This document shows positions 1 to 7,788 of a DNA stretch of 64,000 bases, in pieces (the first letter of the stretch is position 1; every line of letters begins with the position of its first letter). The translations under genes were made by a program, and so were the position numbers. The notes under the pieces were generated by a model. That model was not told the origin of the DNA, did no database searches, and worked only from the letters and a program-made list of their open reading frames with translations. Source of the stretch: DATLGB01 sp964242305. Its GTDB lineage: Bacteria; Actinomycetota; Thermoleophilia; Solirubrobacterales; Solirubrobacteraceae. Location of the stretch: the NCBI GenBank assembly GCA_964242305.1, contig CAXTBB010000003.1, positions 1-64,000 of the forward strand, written 5' to 3'.

Positions 1-1264
1 CGGCCGCCGTCGCGGCGCGCCGCCACGCGAAGGCGTACGCGAGACCGCGCTCGGCTCCGAGCGTGCTCGGGCGCCCGGCGTACTCGCGCGCCCCGGCGAG
101 CCAGAGCCGGGCGGCGGCCGCCAGCGACGTGTCGGCGGCCAGGAAGGCGTCGAGCGTGCGGCGCGCTCCCGGCGCCATTCGCGGCTCGCGCAGCCGCAGC
201 GTGCGCGCGAACTGCACGAGGCGTGCGGCGTCCGCGAAGTAGATGTCGCGGTAGAGCCCGACGCGGGCGGCCGGGTCGCGGAGCAGTGACCGGAGGCGGT
301 CGGGCAGGCCGACGACCGCGTTGGCGGCGGCGTGGCCCAGGACCGCGTCGCGGTGCTGGACGTAGTCGTAGAGCGGCTCGGGGACGTAGGCGATCCGCCC
401 GCGCACGCGGGCGCAGAGGGCGATCCAGTGATCGTGGTAGTGGGCGAACTGGGCGGGCGGGAAGGGCAGGGCCAGGTCGAGTAGGTCGCGCCGGAAGAGC
501 GACGCGGCACCGGGGACGCAGTTGGCGACCAGCAGCGACCGCAGATTCCCGTGATCGTTGTCCCGGTCGCGCCAGTACGTGTCGCTGACGACCACGCCCT
601 CGGCGGTGACCAACCGGCAATCGGAGTAGACGAGCTGAGCGTCCCCCAGCGCGTCGACGAGCCGGCACAGCTTGTCGGGGTGCCAGCGGTCGTCCTGGTC
701 AGCCATGGCCACCAGCTCGACGCCCGCGGGGATCAGCGTCAGCGCCCGCTCGAAGTTGCCGTAGAAGCCCGCGTTGCGCTCCGCGCGCGAGACGACGAAG
801 CGCGCGTCACCTCCCACCAGCGCCTCGAGCGCCGCCAGGCGGCGGGGGTCCGAGGCGTCGTCGGAGATGACGCACACCCAGTCCGTGAAGGTCTGCGCGC
901 GCAGCGAGGCCACCTGTGCAGCGAGGAGCTCCGGCGACGGGTCGTAGGTGGCCATGGCGACGGCCACGCGGGCGGTGGCGGGCACGGGTGCCGGCGGCGG
1001 CGCGGCGGCCAACGAACCGAGCTCCGTCGTCCCCGCGCGCGTCCGCAGTCCCAGCGTCGCCGGCGCGGCCGTCAGATCCACCCAGCCCCAGAAGCCATCG
1101 CGACGGCCGTCGGCGCGACGCATGCCGGAGGCGGCGACGGGGTGCTCCTCGTCGCCGACGGTGAGCGTGAGCGCGTTCGCGCACCGGCCGGCGACGAACA
1201 CACAGGTCCCCGCCCCGACGGCGAGCGCGTCGGGCAGCCGCGCGTCGAGCGTCACCGGCGGCAT
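1..1264 (-). CDS. Family 2 glycosyltransferase (partial, runs off the left end)
   Basis: An open minus-strand frame of about 421 codons starts with ATG at 1264 and has no stop before base 1, so the 3' end is outside the window. Residues 1-95 form an N-terminal region I do not recognise. A GT-A fold begins near residue 100 (VAVAMATYDPS), and the donor-binding motif ADQDDRW lies at residues 188-194, typical of rhamnosyltransferase-like GT2 enzymes that add sugars to surface polysaccharide at the cytoplasmic face. The start lies 3 bp after the stop of the upstream ligase-like gene, so the two are probably one transcript. The donor and acceptor sugars cannot be read from the sequence. Confidence 0.85.
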   Translation of the reverse strand, partial: MPPVTLDARLPDALAVGAGTCVFVAGRCANALTLTVGDEEHPVAASGMRRADGRRDGFWGWVDLTAAPATLGLRTRAGTTELGSLAAAPPPAPVPATARVAVAMATYDPSPELLAAQVASLRAQTFTDWVCVISDDASDPRRLAALEALVGGDARFVVSRAERNAGFYGNFERALTLIPAGVELVAMADQDDRWHPDKLCRLVDALGDAQLVYSDCRLVTAEGVVVSDTYWRDRDNDHGNLRSLLVANCVPGAASLFRRDLLDLALPFPPAQFAHYHDHWIALCARVRGRIAYVPEPLYDYVQHRDAVLGHAAANAVVGLPDRLRSLLRDPAARVGLYRDIYFADAARLVQFARTLRLREPRMAPGARRTLDAFLAADTSLAAAARLWLAGAREYAGRPSTLGAERGLAYAFAWRRAATAA

Positions 1265-1267
1265 CGA

Positions 1268-2611
1268 TCAGGCGCGCGTGCCGGCGTAGCCCAGCAGCGC
1301 CCCAGCCGCCAGCATGACCGGCAGGGTCGCCGCGGGCATCTCGAAGTCCCAGTCGAGCAGCACGTGTACCCCCCACGCGACGCACACCGCCGCGAGGCCG
1401 GCCGGTCCGGCCCGTGCGGCCAGCGCCACGCCGCCCACCCAGACGCCCAGCAGGGCGAGGCCGACGAGCCCGAGCTCGGCGAGGGTCTGCAGCGGAAGTG
1501 AGTGGGCGTCGTGCGCGGACTCGGCGTACGGGCGCTCCCGGAGCCAGCGCACGGCCCAGCCCCCCGCGCCGACGCCGCGCACCGGCTCGTCGCGCCACGC
1601 GCGCGCCGCCACGCGCCAGTACTCGTAGCGATTGGACTGCAGGGTCACGAGGCGGCGGGCGGTCGGCGTGAGTCGGCTCGAGCTCGTTCCCGTCGACTCC
1701 TGGCCGAGGATCAGCGCCACGCCGATGCCGACGGCGACGAGGACGCACGTGAGCGTCCCGGCCTCCGCGGGGAGGCGCAGCGTCCCCGCGCGCCGGCGGA
1801 CGATGCGGGCGGCGGGCAGGGCCGCGGCACTGAGCGCGACGAGCAGGACGAGGACGATCGCGCCGTCGCGCTCGCGGTGGGCGCCCGTGAGCGACGTCAC
1901 GGGGTCCGACCAGGCGCCGGCCAGGGCGCCGAACACGGCGAGCGCGACCACCGCGACGGCGGCGGCGAGCTGCTCGCGACGGCGGGTCAGGACGACCAGC
2001 GTGAGCAGCCCGGCGAGGGCGGCCAGGATGCCACCGCGCGAAACCGTCAGCGCGAGGCCGAGCCCCAGCAGCGGCGCGCCCGCCAGCCACGGCCCGCTCA
2101 GCCGCGCGCACAGCAGGAGGCCGACGGCCGCCACCAGTCCCATCGCGTTCCAGTAGGTCAGGGGCTGCTCGAGGCGGCCCTGCGCGCTGATGGAGTGCGT
2201 GAAGGTCAGCAGGCCCGGCAGCAGCCGCTCGGACAGGCCGTAGCCGACGACGACCAGGGCGCCGAGGGCGAGCGCGGGCTCGACGGGCAGGGCGCCGTTA
2301 CCGAGCAGGAGCGCCGCGGCGAGCATCGCGCCTAGGTAGAGGAAGGTGATCTGCGCGGCCCCGTAGGCGGAGGCGCGCAACGGCGCCCAGGCGATCGAGG
2401 CGAGCGTCCACAGCGCCAGCCCTGCGAGGCCGCCGAAGGCCAGCCACGACGCCCGCCCGCGCAGCGGCCTCCCCAGCACGCAGCCCACGGCCACCAGCGC
2501 CCACACCGCCACGCCCGCCCAGGCCCGGGGTGCGGCGAAGTAGCCGCCCGAGAAGAAGGCGAGCACGACCGGGACCGCGAGCAGCAGCCCGGCCGCGAGC
2601 CGTTCAGGCAC
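1268..2611 (-). CDS. O-antigen ligase/polymerase-family membrane protein
   Basis: A 447-residue protein made almost entirely of hydrophobic helices (about 11-12). Near residues 330-380 is the large external loop typical of Wzy/WaaL-family proteins: RYEYWRVAARAWRDEPVRGVG followed by AHDAHSLPLQTLAELG. Family members polymerise glycan repeat units or ligate glycans to a carrier on the outer face of the membrane. The start overlaps the end of the upstream GT4 gene by 8 bp, and the downstream GT2 follows after 3 bp, which indicates a polysaccharide operon. Ligase and polymerase cannot be told apart from sequence; a Gram-positive-type host makes polymerase more likely. Confidence 0.8.
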   Translation of the reverse strand: MPERLAAGLLLAVPVVLAFFSGGYFAAPRAWAGVAVWALVAVGCVLGRPLRGRASWLAFGGLAGLALWTLASIAWAPLRASAYGAAQITFLYLGAMLAAALLLGNGALPVEPALALGALVVVGYGLSERLLPGLLTFTHSISAQGRLEQPLTYWNAMGLVAAVGLLLCARLSGPWLAGAPLLGLGLALTVSRGGILAALAGLLTLVVLTRRREQLAAAVAVVALAVFGALAGAWSDPVTSLTGAHRERDGAIVLVLLVALSAAALPAARIVRRRAGTLRLPAEAGTLTCVLVAVGIGVALILGQESTGTSSSRLTPTARRLVTLQSNRYEYWRVAARAWRDEPVRGVGAGGWAVRWLRERPYAESAHDAHSLPLQTLAELGLVGLALLGVWVGGVALAARAGPAGLAAVCVAWGVHVLLDWDFEMPAATLPVMLAAGALLGYAGTRA

Positions 2612-3633
2612 GCAGCGGAGCGGCGGCCAGCGCCCGGTCGACGGCGGCGCGCAGGCCGGCGGCGAAGCGCGTCCCGTCGAACAGCTCGGCGTCCTCCCGG
2701 CAGCGCGCGGGGTCGACGGCGAACGCGTCGAAGTCCGTCACCGCGGCGACGACGTCCTGCACGTTCGCGCGGGGGAAGAACGACCCCGTCACGCCGTCGG
2801 TGACCGTCTCCAGCACGCCGCCGGCGGCCAGCGCGATGACCGGCCGGCCCGACGCCAGGGCTTCCACGTTGGCGATGCCGAACTCCTCGACCGCGCACGT
2901 GACCAGCGCCTGGCAGCCCTGCATCAGCGCGGCCATCTGCTCGTCGGACACGCGTCCGGCGAGCTCGACGGTGGGGCCGGCCAGCGCGGCGAGGCGGCGG
3001 CGCTGCGGCCCGTCCCCGGCGATGATCAGCCGCCGGCCAAGGCGGTTGAAGGCGCCGACGATGACGTCGAAGCGCTTGTGGGGCATCAGCTCGCCGACGG
3101 CGAGGTAGTAGTCGCGCGGGGAGCCGGGCGAGAACCGGCGGATGTCCACCGGCGGGTGCACGACGGTCCCATTGACGCCAGCGCTCGAAGACCTTGGCCA
3201 GGATCGGGCGCATCAGCGCGCCGCGGGGGGCGAGCGTCGCCTCGCGCTCCGCCCACGCGTAGCGGAACGGGTTGTGGCAGTAACAGACGTGGACCGCCCC
3301 GGGCGCGGGACGGACGCCGTGCGCCCACGCGCTCGAGGAGGAGATGACGAGGTCGTAGTCGCTCAGGTCGAGCGCGCCGATCGCCCACGGGTACAGCGGC
3401 AGCAGCCCGCGGAAGGTGCGCGACGTCGGCCGCAGCGTCTGCAGCGGCGACGTGTTCACGTTGCGATGCTCGAAACGCCCCTCGGTCCCCTTGGCGTCGT
3501 AGACGGCGGTGAAGACGTCGGCGTCCGGCCACTCGTCGCAGATCGCCTCGAAGACACGCTCGCCGCCGCGCAGGTCGAGCAGGAAGTCGTGGACGAGGGC
3601 CACGCGCCGCGGCGCGGCTGCCTGCGCCTGCAC
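2604..3633 (-). pseudogene. GT4 glycosyltransferase broken by an internal deletion and frame change
   Basis: The two halves of one GT4 (WbaZ-like) glycosyltransferase lie in different frames. The N-terminal half runs from about 3633 (GTG; 3660 is an alternative) to about 3165, with RRVALVHDFLLDLRGGERVF and the block VHVCYCHNPFRYAW, ending at FERWRQWDRR. The C-terminal half occupies 2604-3164 and begins at VVHPPVDIRRFSPG; it carries the nucleotide-sugar domain (GELMPHKRFD, CAVEEFGIANVEALA). In relatives, about 28 residues separate these blocks; here they are fused out of frame. A short shared sequence around CGTCGTGC could have mediated the deletion. An assembly collapse would look the same. 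As written, no full-length enzyme can be made. Confidence 0.75.
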
Positions 3634-3696
3634 TGCACGCTCGATCGTCCCCCTCTCCACGGTTCCCGGAAGGGTACCGACGCCCCTCTCTCTACA

Positions 3697-4779
3697 GTGG
3701 CCCCGGTGCTGCGCAGCGCCCTCGTCGCCGCCGTCGTGTTCGCGGCCGCCACCGCCGGCGCGTCCGCGAAGGTCCCTGCGAGCTGGGTCGGCGTGCTCGC
3801 CGAGCCGCCCATCTTCGACAAGCACGTCAAGCTCGACCGCGAGCTGCGGACCATGCGCAGCGCCAGGGTGGGGACGGTGCGGATCGCGTTCTACGGCTGG
3901 GAGTCCGAGTCCGTCGAGGGCGGCCCGATCGACCTGTCGCGCTCGGACAAGCTGATCCTCGCGGCGGCCAAGCGCGGCCTGCACGTGCTGCCGGTCCTGC
4001 TCGGCTCGCCCAAGTGGGCGCGTCAGGACCCGAAGGTGGACTTCTCGGCGCCAACCGCGCAGGGCCGCTTCGCCTACGCGGTGCTGTGCGCGGCGTTCGT
4101 GAAGCGCTACGGGCCGCAGGGGACGCTGTGGTCCGAGCACCCCGACGTCACGCCCGTACCCGTCCGCCAGTACCAGATCTGGAACGAGCCCAACGGCGAC
4201 CACTTCTGGCACGAGACGCCGCGCCTGCCCGCCTACGCCAAGCTGCTCGAGAACGCCTACGGCGCGATCAAGGCGAACGACCCGGGCGCCACGGTGATCC
4301 TGGCCGGCTTCCCGGGTGACGGCTCGATCGCGCTCCAGCGTCTCTACGAGCTCGGCGCCGGCGACAGCTTCGACGCCGTCGCCAGCCACCCGTTCACCTT
4401 CCAGGTCAAGAACGTCAAGCTGCTGCTCGAGCGCTTCCACGACACCCTCGCCGCCCACGGCGACCTGGCCAAGCCGATCTACGTGACCGAGCTGTCGTGG
4501 CCGTCGGCGTACGGCAAGACGCAGCACCCCTACGGCTTCGAGGTGACCGAGGCCGAGCAGGCGGTCAAGGTCCGCAAGGCCTACACGATGCTCGCCCGCG
4601 AGCGCAGGCGGCTGAACATCGCCGGGGTGTTCTGGTCCTCCTGGCTCACCCGCGACCGGCCCGCGACGTACTCCTTCCACTACGCCGGCCTGCGGCGGTT
4701 GAACCGCGACGACTCGGTGACGGCCAAGCCCGCCTACCGCGCCTTCGTCAAGGTGATTCGGAAGATCGCAGGCGCTTGA
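3697..4779 (+). CDS. Secreted glycoside-hydrolase-like (cellulase superfamily TIM barrel) protein
   Basis: A 360-residue protein starting with GTG at 3697 (GTG 3706 also possible), with a signal peptide (LRSALVAAVVFAAATAGASA). The rest is a clan-A type barrel. QIWNEPNGDHF supplies the probable acid/base Glu (about residue 164) and YVTELSWPS the probable nucleophile Glu (about residue 265), as in GH39/GH5-like enzymes. It lies divergently from the broken GT4 gene, next to polysaccharide genes, so it may trim or remodel the exported glycan. Its 3' end overlaps the convergent cyclase gene by 32 bp. A paralogue of the same type lies at 45896-47170. The substrate is unknown. Confidence 0.78.
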   Translation: MAPVLRSALVAAVVFAAATAGASAKVPASWVGVLAEPPIFDKHVKLDRELRTMRSARVGTVRIAFYGWESESVEGGPIDLSRSDKLILAAAKRGLHVLPVLLGSPKWARQDPKVDFSAPTAQGRFAYAVLCAAFVKRYGPQGTLWSEHPDVTPVPVRQYQIWNEPNGDHFWHETPRLPAYAKLLENAYGAIKANDPGATVILAGFPGDGSIALQRLYELGAGDSFDAVASHPFTFQVKNVKLLLERFHDTLAAHGDLAKPIYVTELSWPSAYGKTQHPYGFEVTEAEQAVKVRKAYTMLARERRRLNIAGVFWSSWLTRDRPATYSFHYAGLRRLNRDDSVTAKPAYRAFVKVIRKIAGA

Positions 4780-5824
4780 CGGCGACGGGGTCGCTGATCC
4801 CCTTGAAGCGCTTGTGCCCTGCGTCTGAGAGCTCGTAGCGGTCGGGCTCTTCGAGCGCGTCGGCGAGCGCGCTGGTGACGAGGACGGAGTCGGGCCGGGC
4901 GCGGCCGGTGACCCGCGCGGCGAGGTTGACGGCCGGGCCGTACCAGTCGCCCAGCCGCGGCACGGCGCGGCCGAAGGCGATGCCGACGCGCAGGTCGGGG
5001 AGGTCGTCGGCTGCCGCGACGATCGCCATCATCGCCGCGACGAGCGCGTCGGGGTCGCGCGAGACGACCATGACCGCGTCCCCGATCGTCTTGACGACGC
5101 GGACGGGCGACTGGACGTGCTCGTCAGCGAGCGTGCCGAGGCGGGTGGCGATGGCCGTCAGCTCGCTCTCGGGCATCTGCTCCCCGAGCGCGGTGAAGCC
5201 GACGATGTCCGCGAACGCGACCGCCACCTCGTAGGAGTCGGGCAGCTCGCCGGTGCTGCGCTCGGCGGCGCCGAGCGCCTCGTTGCGGATGTCGTCGACG
5301 AGGTGCATGCGCAGCAGGTAGTCGAGCTCGGCGGTCACCAGCGGCAGCAGCGTGGCGGCCTTCTCGGCGAAGCGCAGCCCGAGCTCGGCCTCGCTGTCGC
5401 CGGGCTCGAGGAACTGCCCGGCGAACAGCCTGCGCAGCGGCTCGGCCATGCGCGCGGTCATGCCGCTGAGCGCGTGCGTGACCGCCCGGCCCTCCTCGAT
5501 GTCGATCCCTTCCTCGATGTACTGCGCGCCGCGCTTGATCGCGTCGAGGTCGTCCTCGGCGAAGGCGATCTCGTCGGCGTCCTCGGGGATGGTGACGCCG
5601 AGGCTGCGCAGTCGCCACCGGACCGTCGCCTCGTCGAGGCCACCCCGTTCGACGAGGTCGGTGAGCGAGTACGTCGCCGCTGCCATGAGCGCGCGCTCGA
5701 CGGGCAACAGGACGAGCCGGTCCTGCGCGATGGCCGCCTCGAGCTCTGCCTCCGTGACGCCCTGCCTGCGGAGGTGGTCGAGCAGGCGGTCGCGGTCGTC
5801 CTCGGGCATAGGCTGGTCCATCAT
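4748..5824 (-). CDS. Rv1264-like class III adenylate/guanylate cyclase
   Basis: A 358-residue soluble protein. The N-terminal half is helical and resembles the regulatory domain of Mycobacterium tuberculosis Rv1264, a pH-responsive cyclase. The C-terminal half is a class III catalytic domain: metal Asp in VAFADIVGFTALGE, substrate Lys and second metal Asp in KTIGDAVMVV, and transition-state Asn/Arg in GPAVNLAARVTG. All residues needed for a homodimeric cyclase appear present. Expected product is cAMP. I chose ATG 5824 because of a GGGG stretch at good spacing; ATG 5809 is an alternative. The start overlaps the start of the divergent small gene at 5823. Confidence 0.85.
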   Translation of the reverse strand: MMDQPMPEDDRDRLLDHLRRQGVTEAELEAAIAQDRLVLLPVERALMAAATYSLTDLVERGGLDEATVRWRLRSLGVTIPEDADEIAFAEDDLDAIKRGAQYIEEGIDIEEGRAVTHALSGMTARMAEPLRRLFAGQFLEPGDSEAELGLRFAEKAATLLPLVTAELDYLLRMHLVDDIRNEALGAAERSTGELPDSYEVAVAFADIVGFTALGEQMPESELTAIATRLGTLADEHVQSPVRVVKTIGDAVMVVSRDPDALVAAMMAIVAAADDLPDLRVGIAFGRAVPRLGDWYGPAVNLAARVTGRARPDSVLVTSALADALEEPDRYELSDAGHKRFKGISDPVAVKRLRSSESP

Positions 5825-5987
5825 GCCCGACCCCGAGGACCTGCGCCGCAAGGAGCGCGAGGAGGAGACCCGGGAGGACGAGGCCGTCCTGCCCGAGGAG
5901 GCCCGCTCCGCCCGCCGCCGCGCCGACAAGGCCGGCTATCTGGCCGAGAAGCTCGAGGAGCAGGCCGAGGCTGACGCGGAGCGTTAG
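5823..5987 (+). CDS. Small highly charged protein (54 residues), unknown function
   Basis: An ATG-started 54-residue frame, rich in Glu, Arg and Asp and predicted wholly helical (MPDPEDLRRKEREEETREDE at the start, QAEADAER at the end). It has no membrane segment. Its start codon overlaps the start of the divergent cyclase gene, and its stop overlaps the convergent remnant at 5984 by 4 bp. Strong bias towards charged residues with GC-rich third positions argues for real coding, but I recognise no family. Confidence 0.5.
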   Translation: MPDPEDLRRKEREEETREDEAVLPEEARSARRRADKAGYLAEKLEEQAEADAER

Positions 5988-6215
5988 CGCGTCACACGGA
6001 TGGCGCGGGTCGCCTTCGCCGTCACGCCGGCCCCGTCGCGGGCGACGACCGTGAGGACGTAGCGGCCCGCCGGAAGCCGCCGTTTGAGTGCGAAGCGCCA
6101 GGCCGTCGTCCCCTTCGGGCGCAGCGTGGCCACCGCCGTGCAGTCCCCTTCGTGGGCGCGAGCGTGCGCAGGCGGCCGTCCGCGCGCAGGGCCGCGCATC
6201 GGCAAGGCGCATGTC
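5984..6215 (-). pseudogene. Decayed 3' end of a secreted Ig-like-domain protein gene
   Basis: The last 50 codons read TAVATLRPKGTTAWRFALKR followed by LPAGRYVLTVVARDGAGV, a typical C-terminal beta-sandwich edge seen in secreted actinobacterial proteins. Upstream similarity continues only in another frame (CAALRADGRLRTLAPTKG), so a frameshift lies near 6140. No start, signal peptide or full domain remains. I read it as a remnant of a larger gene lost when the region was rearranged. A small intact 78-codon frame exists here, but its N-terminal part does not look like a protein. Confidence 0.5.
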
Positions 6216-6269
6216 CCCACCTAACGGACCGGAGCACACGTTGCTGTTAGCGTGGTGCCTCAATCTGCA

Positions 6270-6356
6270 AGGGGGGCTGGGAAGTGCGCCCGGCTGAGAT
6301 AGGTCCGCGCTGGACCTGACCCGTCGAACCTGTGGGGTAATGCCTGCGAAGGGAGC
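6270..6356 (+). promoter_or_regulatory. TPP (thiamine pyrophosphate) riboswitch
   Basis: The THI-element consensus blocks occur in order: GGGG-rich P1 strand near 6271, CTGAGAT (6294-6300), ACCCGTCGAACCTG (6319-6332), GGTAATGCC (about 6336-6344) and GCGAAGGGAGC (6346-6356). In the known class, TPP binding to this fold represses the downstream genes. Here those genes are thiZXY, whose first start codon is about 27 bases after the element, so control is probably by sequestering the ribosome binding site in the GGGAG region. Orientation and spacing fit well. Confidence 0.95.
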
Positions 6357-6382
6357 TGAGAGCGTTCATCCGCATCGACGCA

Positions 6383-7063
6383 GTGACCAGGCGCTTCGGC
6401 GACGTCGTCGCGCTGGACGGGCTGTCACTGGAGGTGGCGGACGGGGAGATCGTCGCCGTGGTCGGGCCGTCGGGGTGCGGGAAGTCGACGCTGCTGGACC
6501 TGGTGTGTCAGCTGGCGGGACCCGACGCGGGGTCGGTGAGTGCGCCGGCCGCGACGCTGATGCCGCAGCGCGACGCGCTCCTGCCGTGGTTGAGCGCGCT
6601 CGACAACGCCGGGCTGGCGCTGCGGGTGGCGGGCGCGTCGCGGGCGGATGCGCGGGCGGCGGCGGCCCCGTACTTCGGGCCGTTCGGGCTGGACGGCTTC
6701 GAGGCCGCGCGTCCGGCGGCGCTGAGCGGCGGGATGCGCCAGCGGGTCGCGTTCCTGCGCACGCTGCTGGCCGGGACGCCGGTGCTGTGTCTCGACGAGC
6801 CGTTCGGGGCGCTCGACGCGCTCACCCGCGTGCAGATGCAAGAGTGGCTGGCGGCGACGCTGGCGCGGGAGCCGCGCACCGTCCTGCTCGTCACCCACGA
6901 CGTCGAGGAGGCGATCGTGCTGGCTGACCGGGTCGCGCTGCTGTCGCCGCGGCCGGGCCGGGTGGTCGAGGTCATCGACGTCGCCCTCCCCCGCCCCCGT
7001 CGCCGCGGCGACCACGCCGTCGCCGACCTCACCGCGCGCGCGCTGGGCGCGCTGGGGGTCTGA
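6383..7063 (+). CDS. thiZ: ABC transporter ATPase, thiamine-precursor (HMP) uptake
   Basis: A 226-residue ABC ATPase: Walker A GPSGCGKST at 28-36, signature LSGGMRQR at 114-121, Walker B VLCLDEP at 134-140 and a switch His in VTHDVEEA. It resembles the nitrate/taurine/NMT1-type importer ATPases, and placement right after a TPP riboswitch identifies the ThiXYZ hydroxymethylpyrimidine (HMP) system. GTG 6383 is the first conventional start, but the codons before it (IRIDA) match the usual family N-terminus, so translation may begin slightly upstream from a non-standard codon. The stop overlaps the thiX start by 1 base (TGATG). Confidence 0.88.
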   Translation: MTRRFGDVVALDGLSLEVADGEIVAVVGPSGCGKSTLLDLVCQLAGPDAGSVSAPAATLMPQRDALLPWLSALDNAGLALRVAGASRADARAAAAPYFGPFGLDGFEAARPAALSGGMRQRVAFLRTLLAGTPVLCLDEPFGALDALTRVQMQEWLAATLAREPRTVLLVTHDVEEAIVLADRVALLSPRPGRVVEVIDVALPRPRRRGDHAVADLTARALGALGV

Positions 7064-7788
7064 TGTACGCGTTGGCGCTCGTCCTCGTGCTGCTGGGCGG
7101 CTGGGAGGGCGCCGTCCGGGGCGGGCTGGTCGACCCGCTCATCCTGCCCGCGCCGACCAGCGTGGCCGAGGCACTCTTCGACGACCGCTCCGTCCTCCTC
7201 CCCGACCTGTGGACGACCGCCGTCGAGGCGGTGCTCGGATTGCTGGCGGCGACGGTCGTGGGCGCCGCCATCGCGGTGGCGATGCACCTGTGGACGCCGG
7301 CGCGCAAGGCGCTGTACCCGCTCGTGGTCGGCTCCCAGGCCCTCCCGATCGTCGTGCTCGCCGCGCCCCTGATCCTGCTGCTCGGCTTCGGGCTCGCGCC
7401 CAAGGTGGTCATCGTGGCGTTGGTCTGCTTCTTCCCGGTGACGGTGAACCTCTACGACGGCCTGCGTGCCGTCTCCCCCGAGCAGCGCAAGCTGCTGCGC
7501 TCCCTGCACGCGTCGCGCCGGCAGACGCTCGTCCTGCTGGAGGCCCCGTCGGCACTGCCCCAGGCGTTCACGGGGATGCGCGTGGCCGCCGCCGTCTCCG
7601 TCATCGGCGCGGTGTTCGCGGAGTGGAGCGGGTCGGAGAACGGCCTCGGCCATCTCGTGCTCGTCTCACTGGGCCAGCTCGAGTCCGCGCGCACCTTCGC
7701 CGCCACCGTCCTGCTCTTCGCCCTGGCCGTGTCCCTCTACGGTGCGTTCTCGCTGGCCGAGCGCCGCTTTGTCGATTGGAACCCATGA
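7063..7788 (+). CDS. thiX: ABC transporter permease, thiamine-precursor uptake
   Basis: A 241-residue inner-membrane permease with about six helices and a BPD_transp_1-type EAA loop (LRSLHASRRQTLVLLEAPSA), the contact surface for the ATPase. It would form the membrane channel of the HMP importer with ThiZ and ThiY. It is translationally coupled on both sides: its ATG overlaps the thiZ stop, and its TGA overlaps the thiY ATG in an ATGA. Start at 7063 is supported by this coupling. Confidence 0.88.
   Translation: MYALALVLVLLGGWEGAVRGGLVDPLILPAPTSVAEALFDDRSVLLPDLWTTAVEAVLGLLAATVVGAAIAVAMHLWTPARKALYPLVVGSQALPIVVLAAPLILLLGFGLAPKVVIVALVCFFPVTVNLYDGLRAVSPEQRKLLRSLHASRRQTLVLLEAPSALPQAFTGMRVAAAVSVIGAVFAEWSGSENGLGHLVLVSLGQLESARTFAATVLLFALAVSLYGAFSLAERRFVDWNP

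Noticed and set aside
2332..4680. A 782-codon minus-strand frame spanning the glycosidase-like gene and the broken GT4
   Set aside because: Only the part at about 3170-3633 is protein-like (GT4 N-terminus). The upstream part is antisense to the secreted hydrolase-like gene and the downstream part is a wrong-frame reading of the GT4 C-terminal half.
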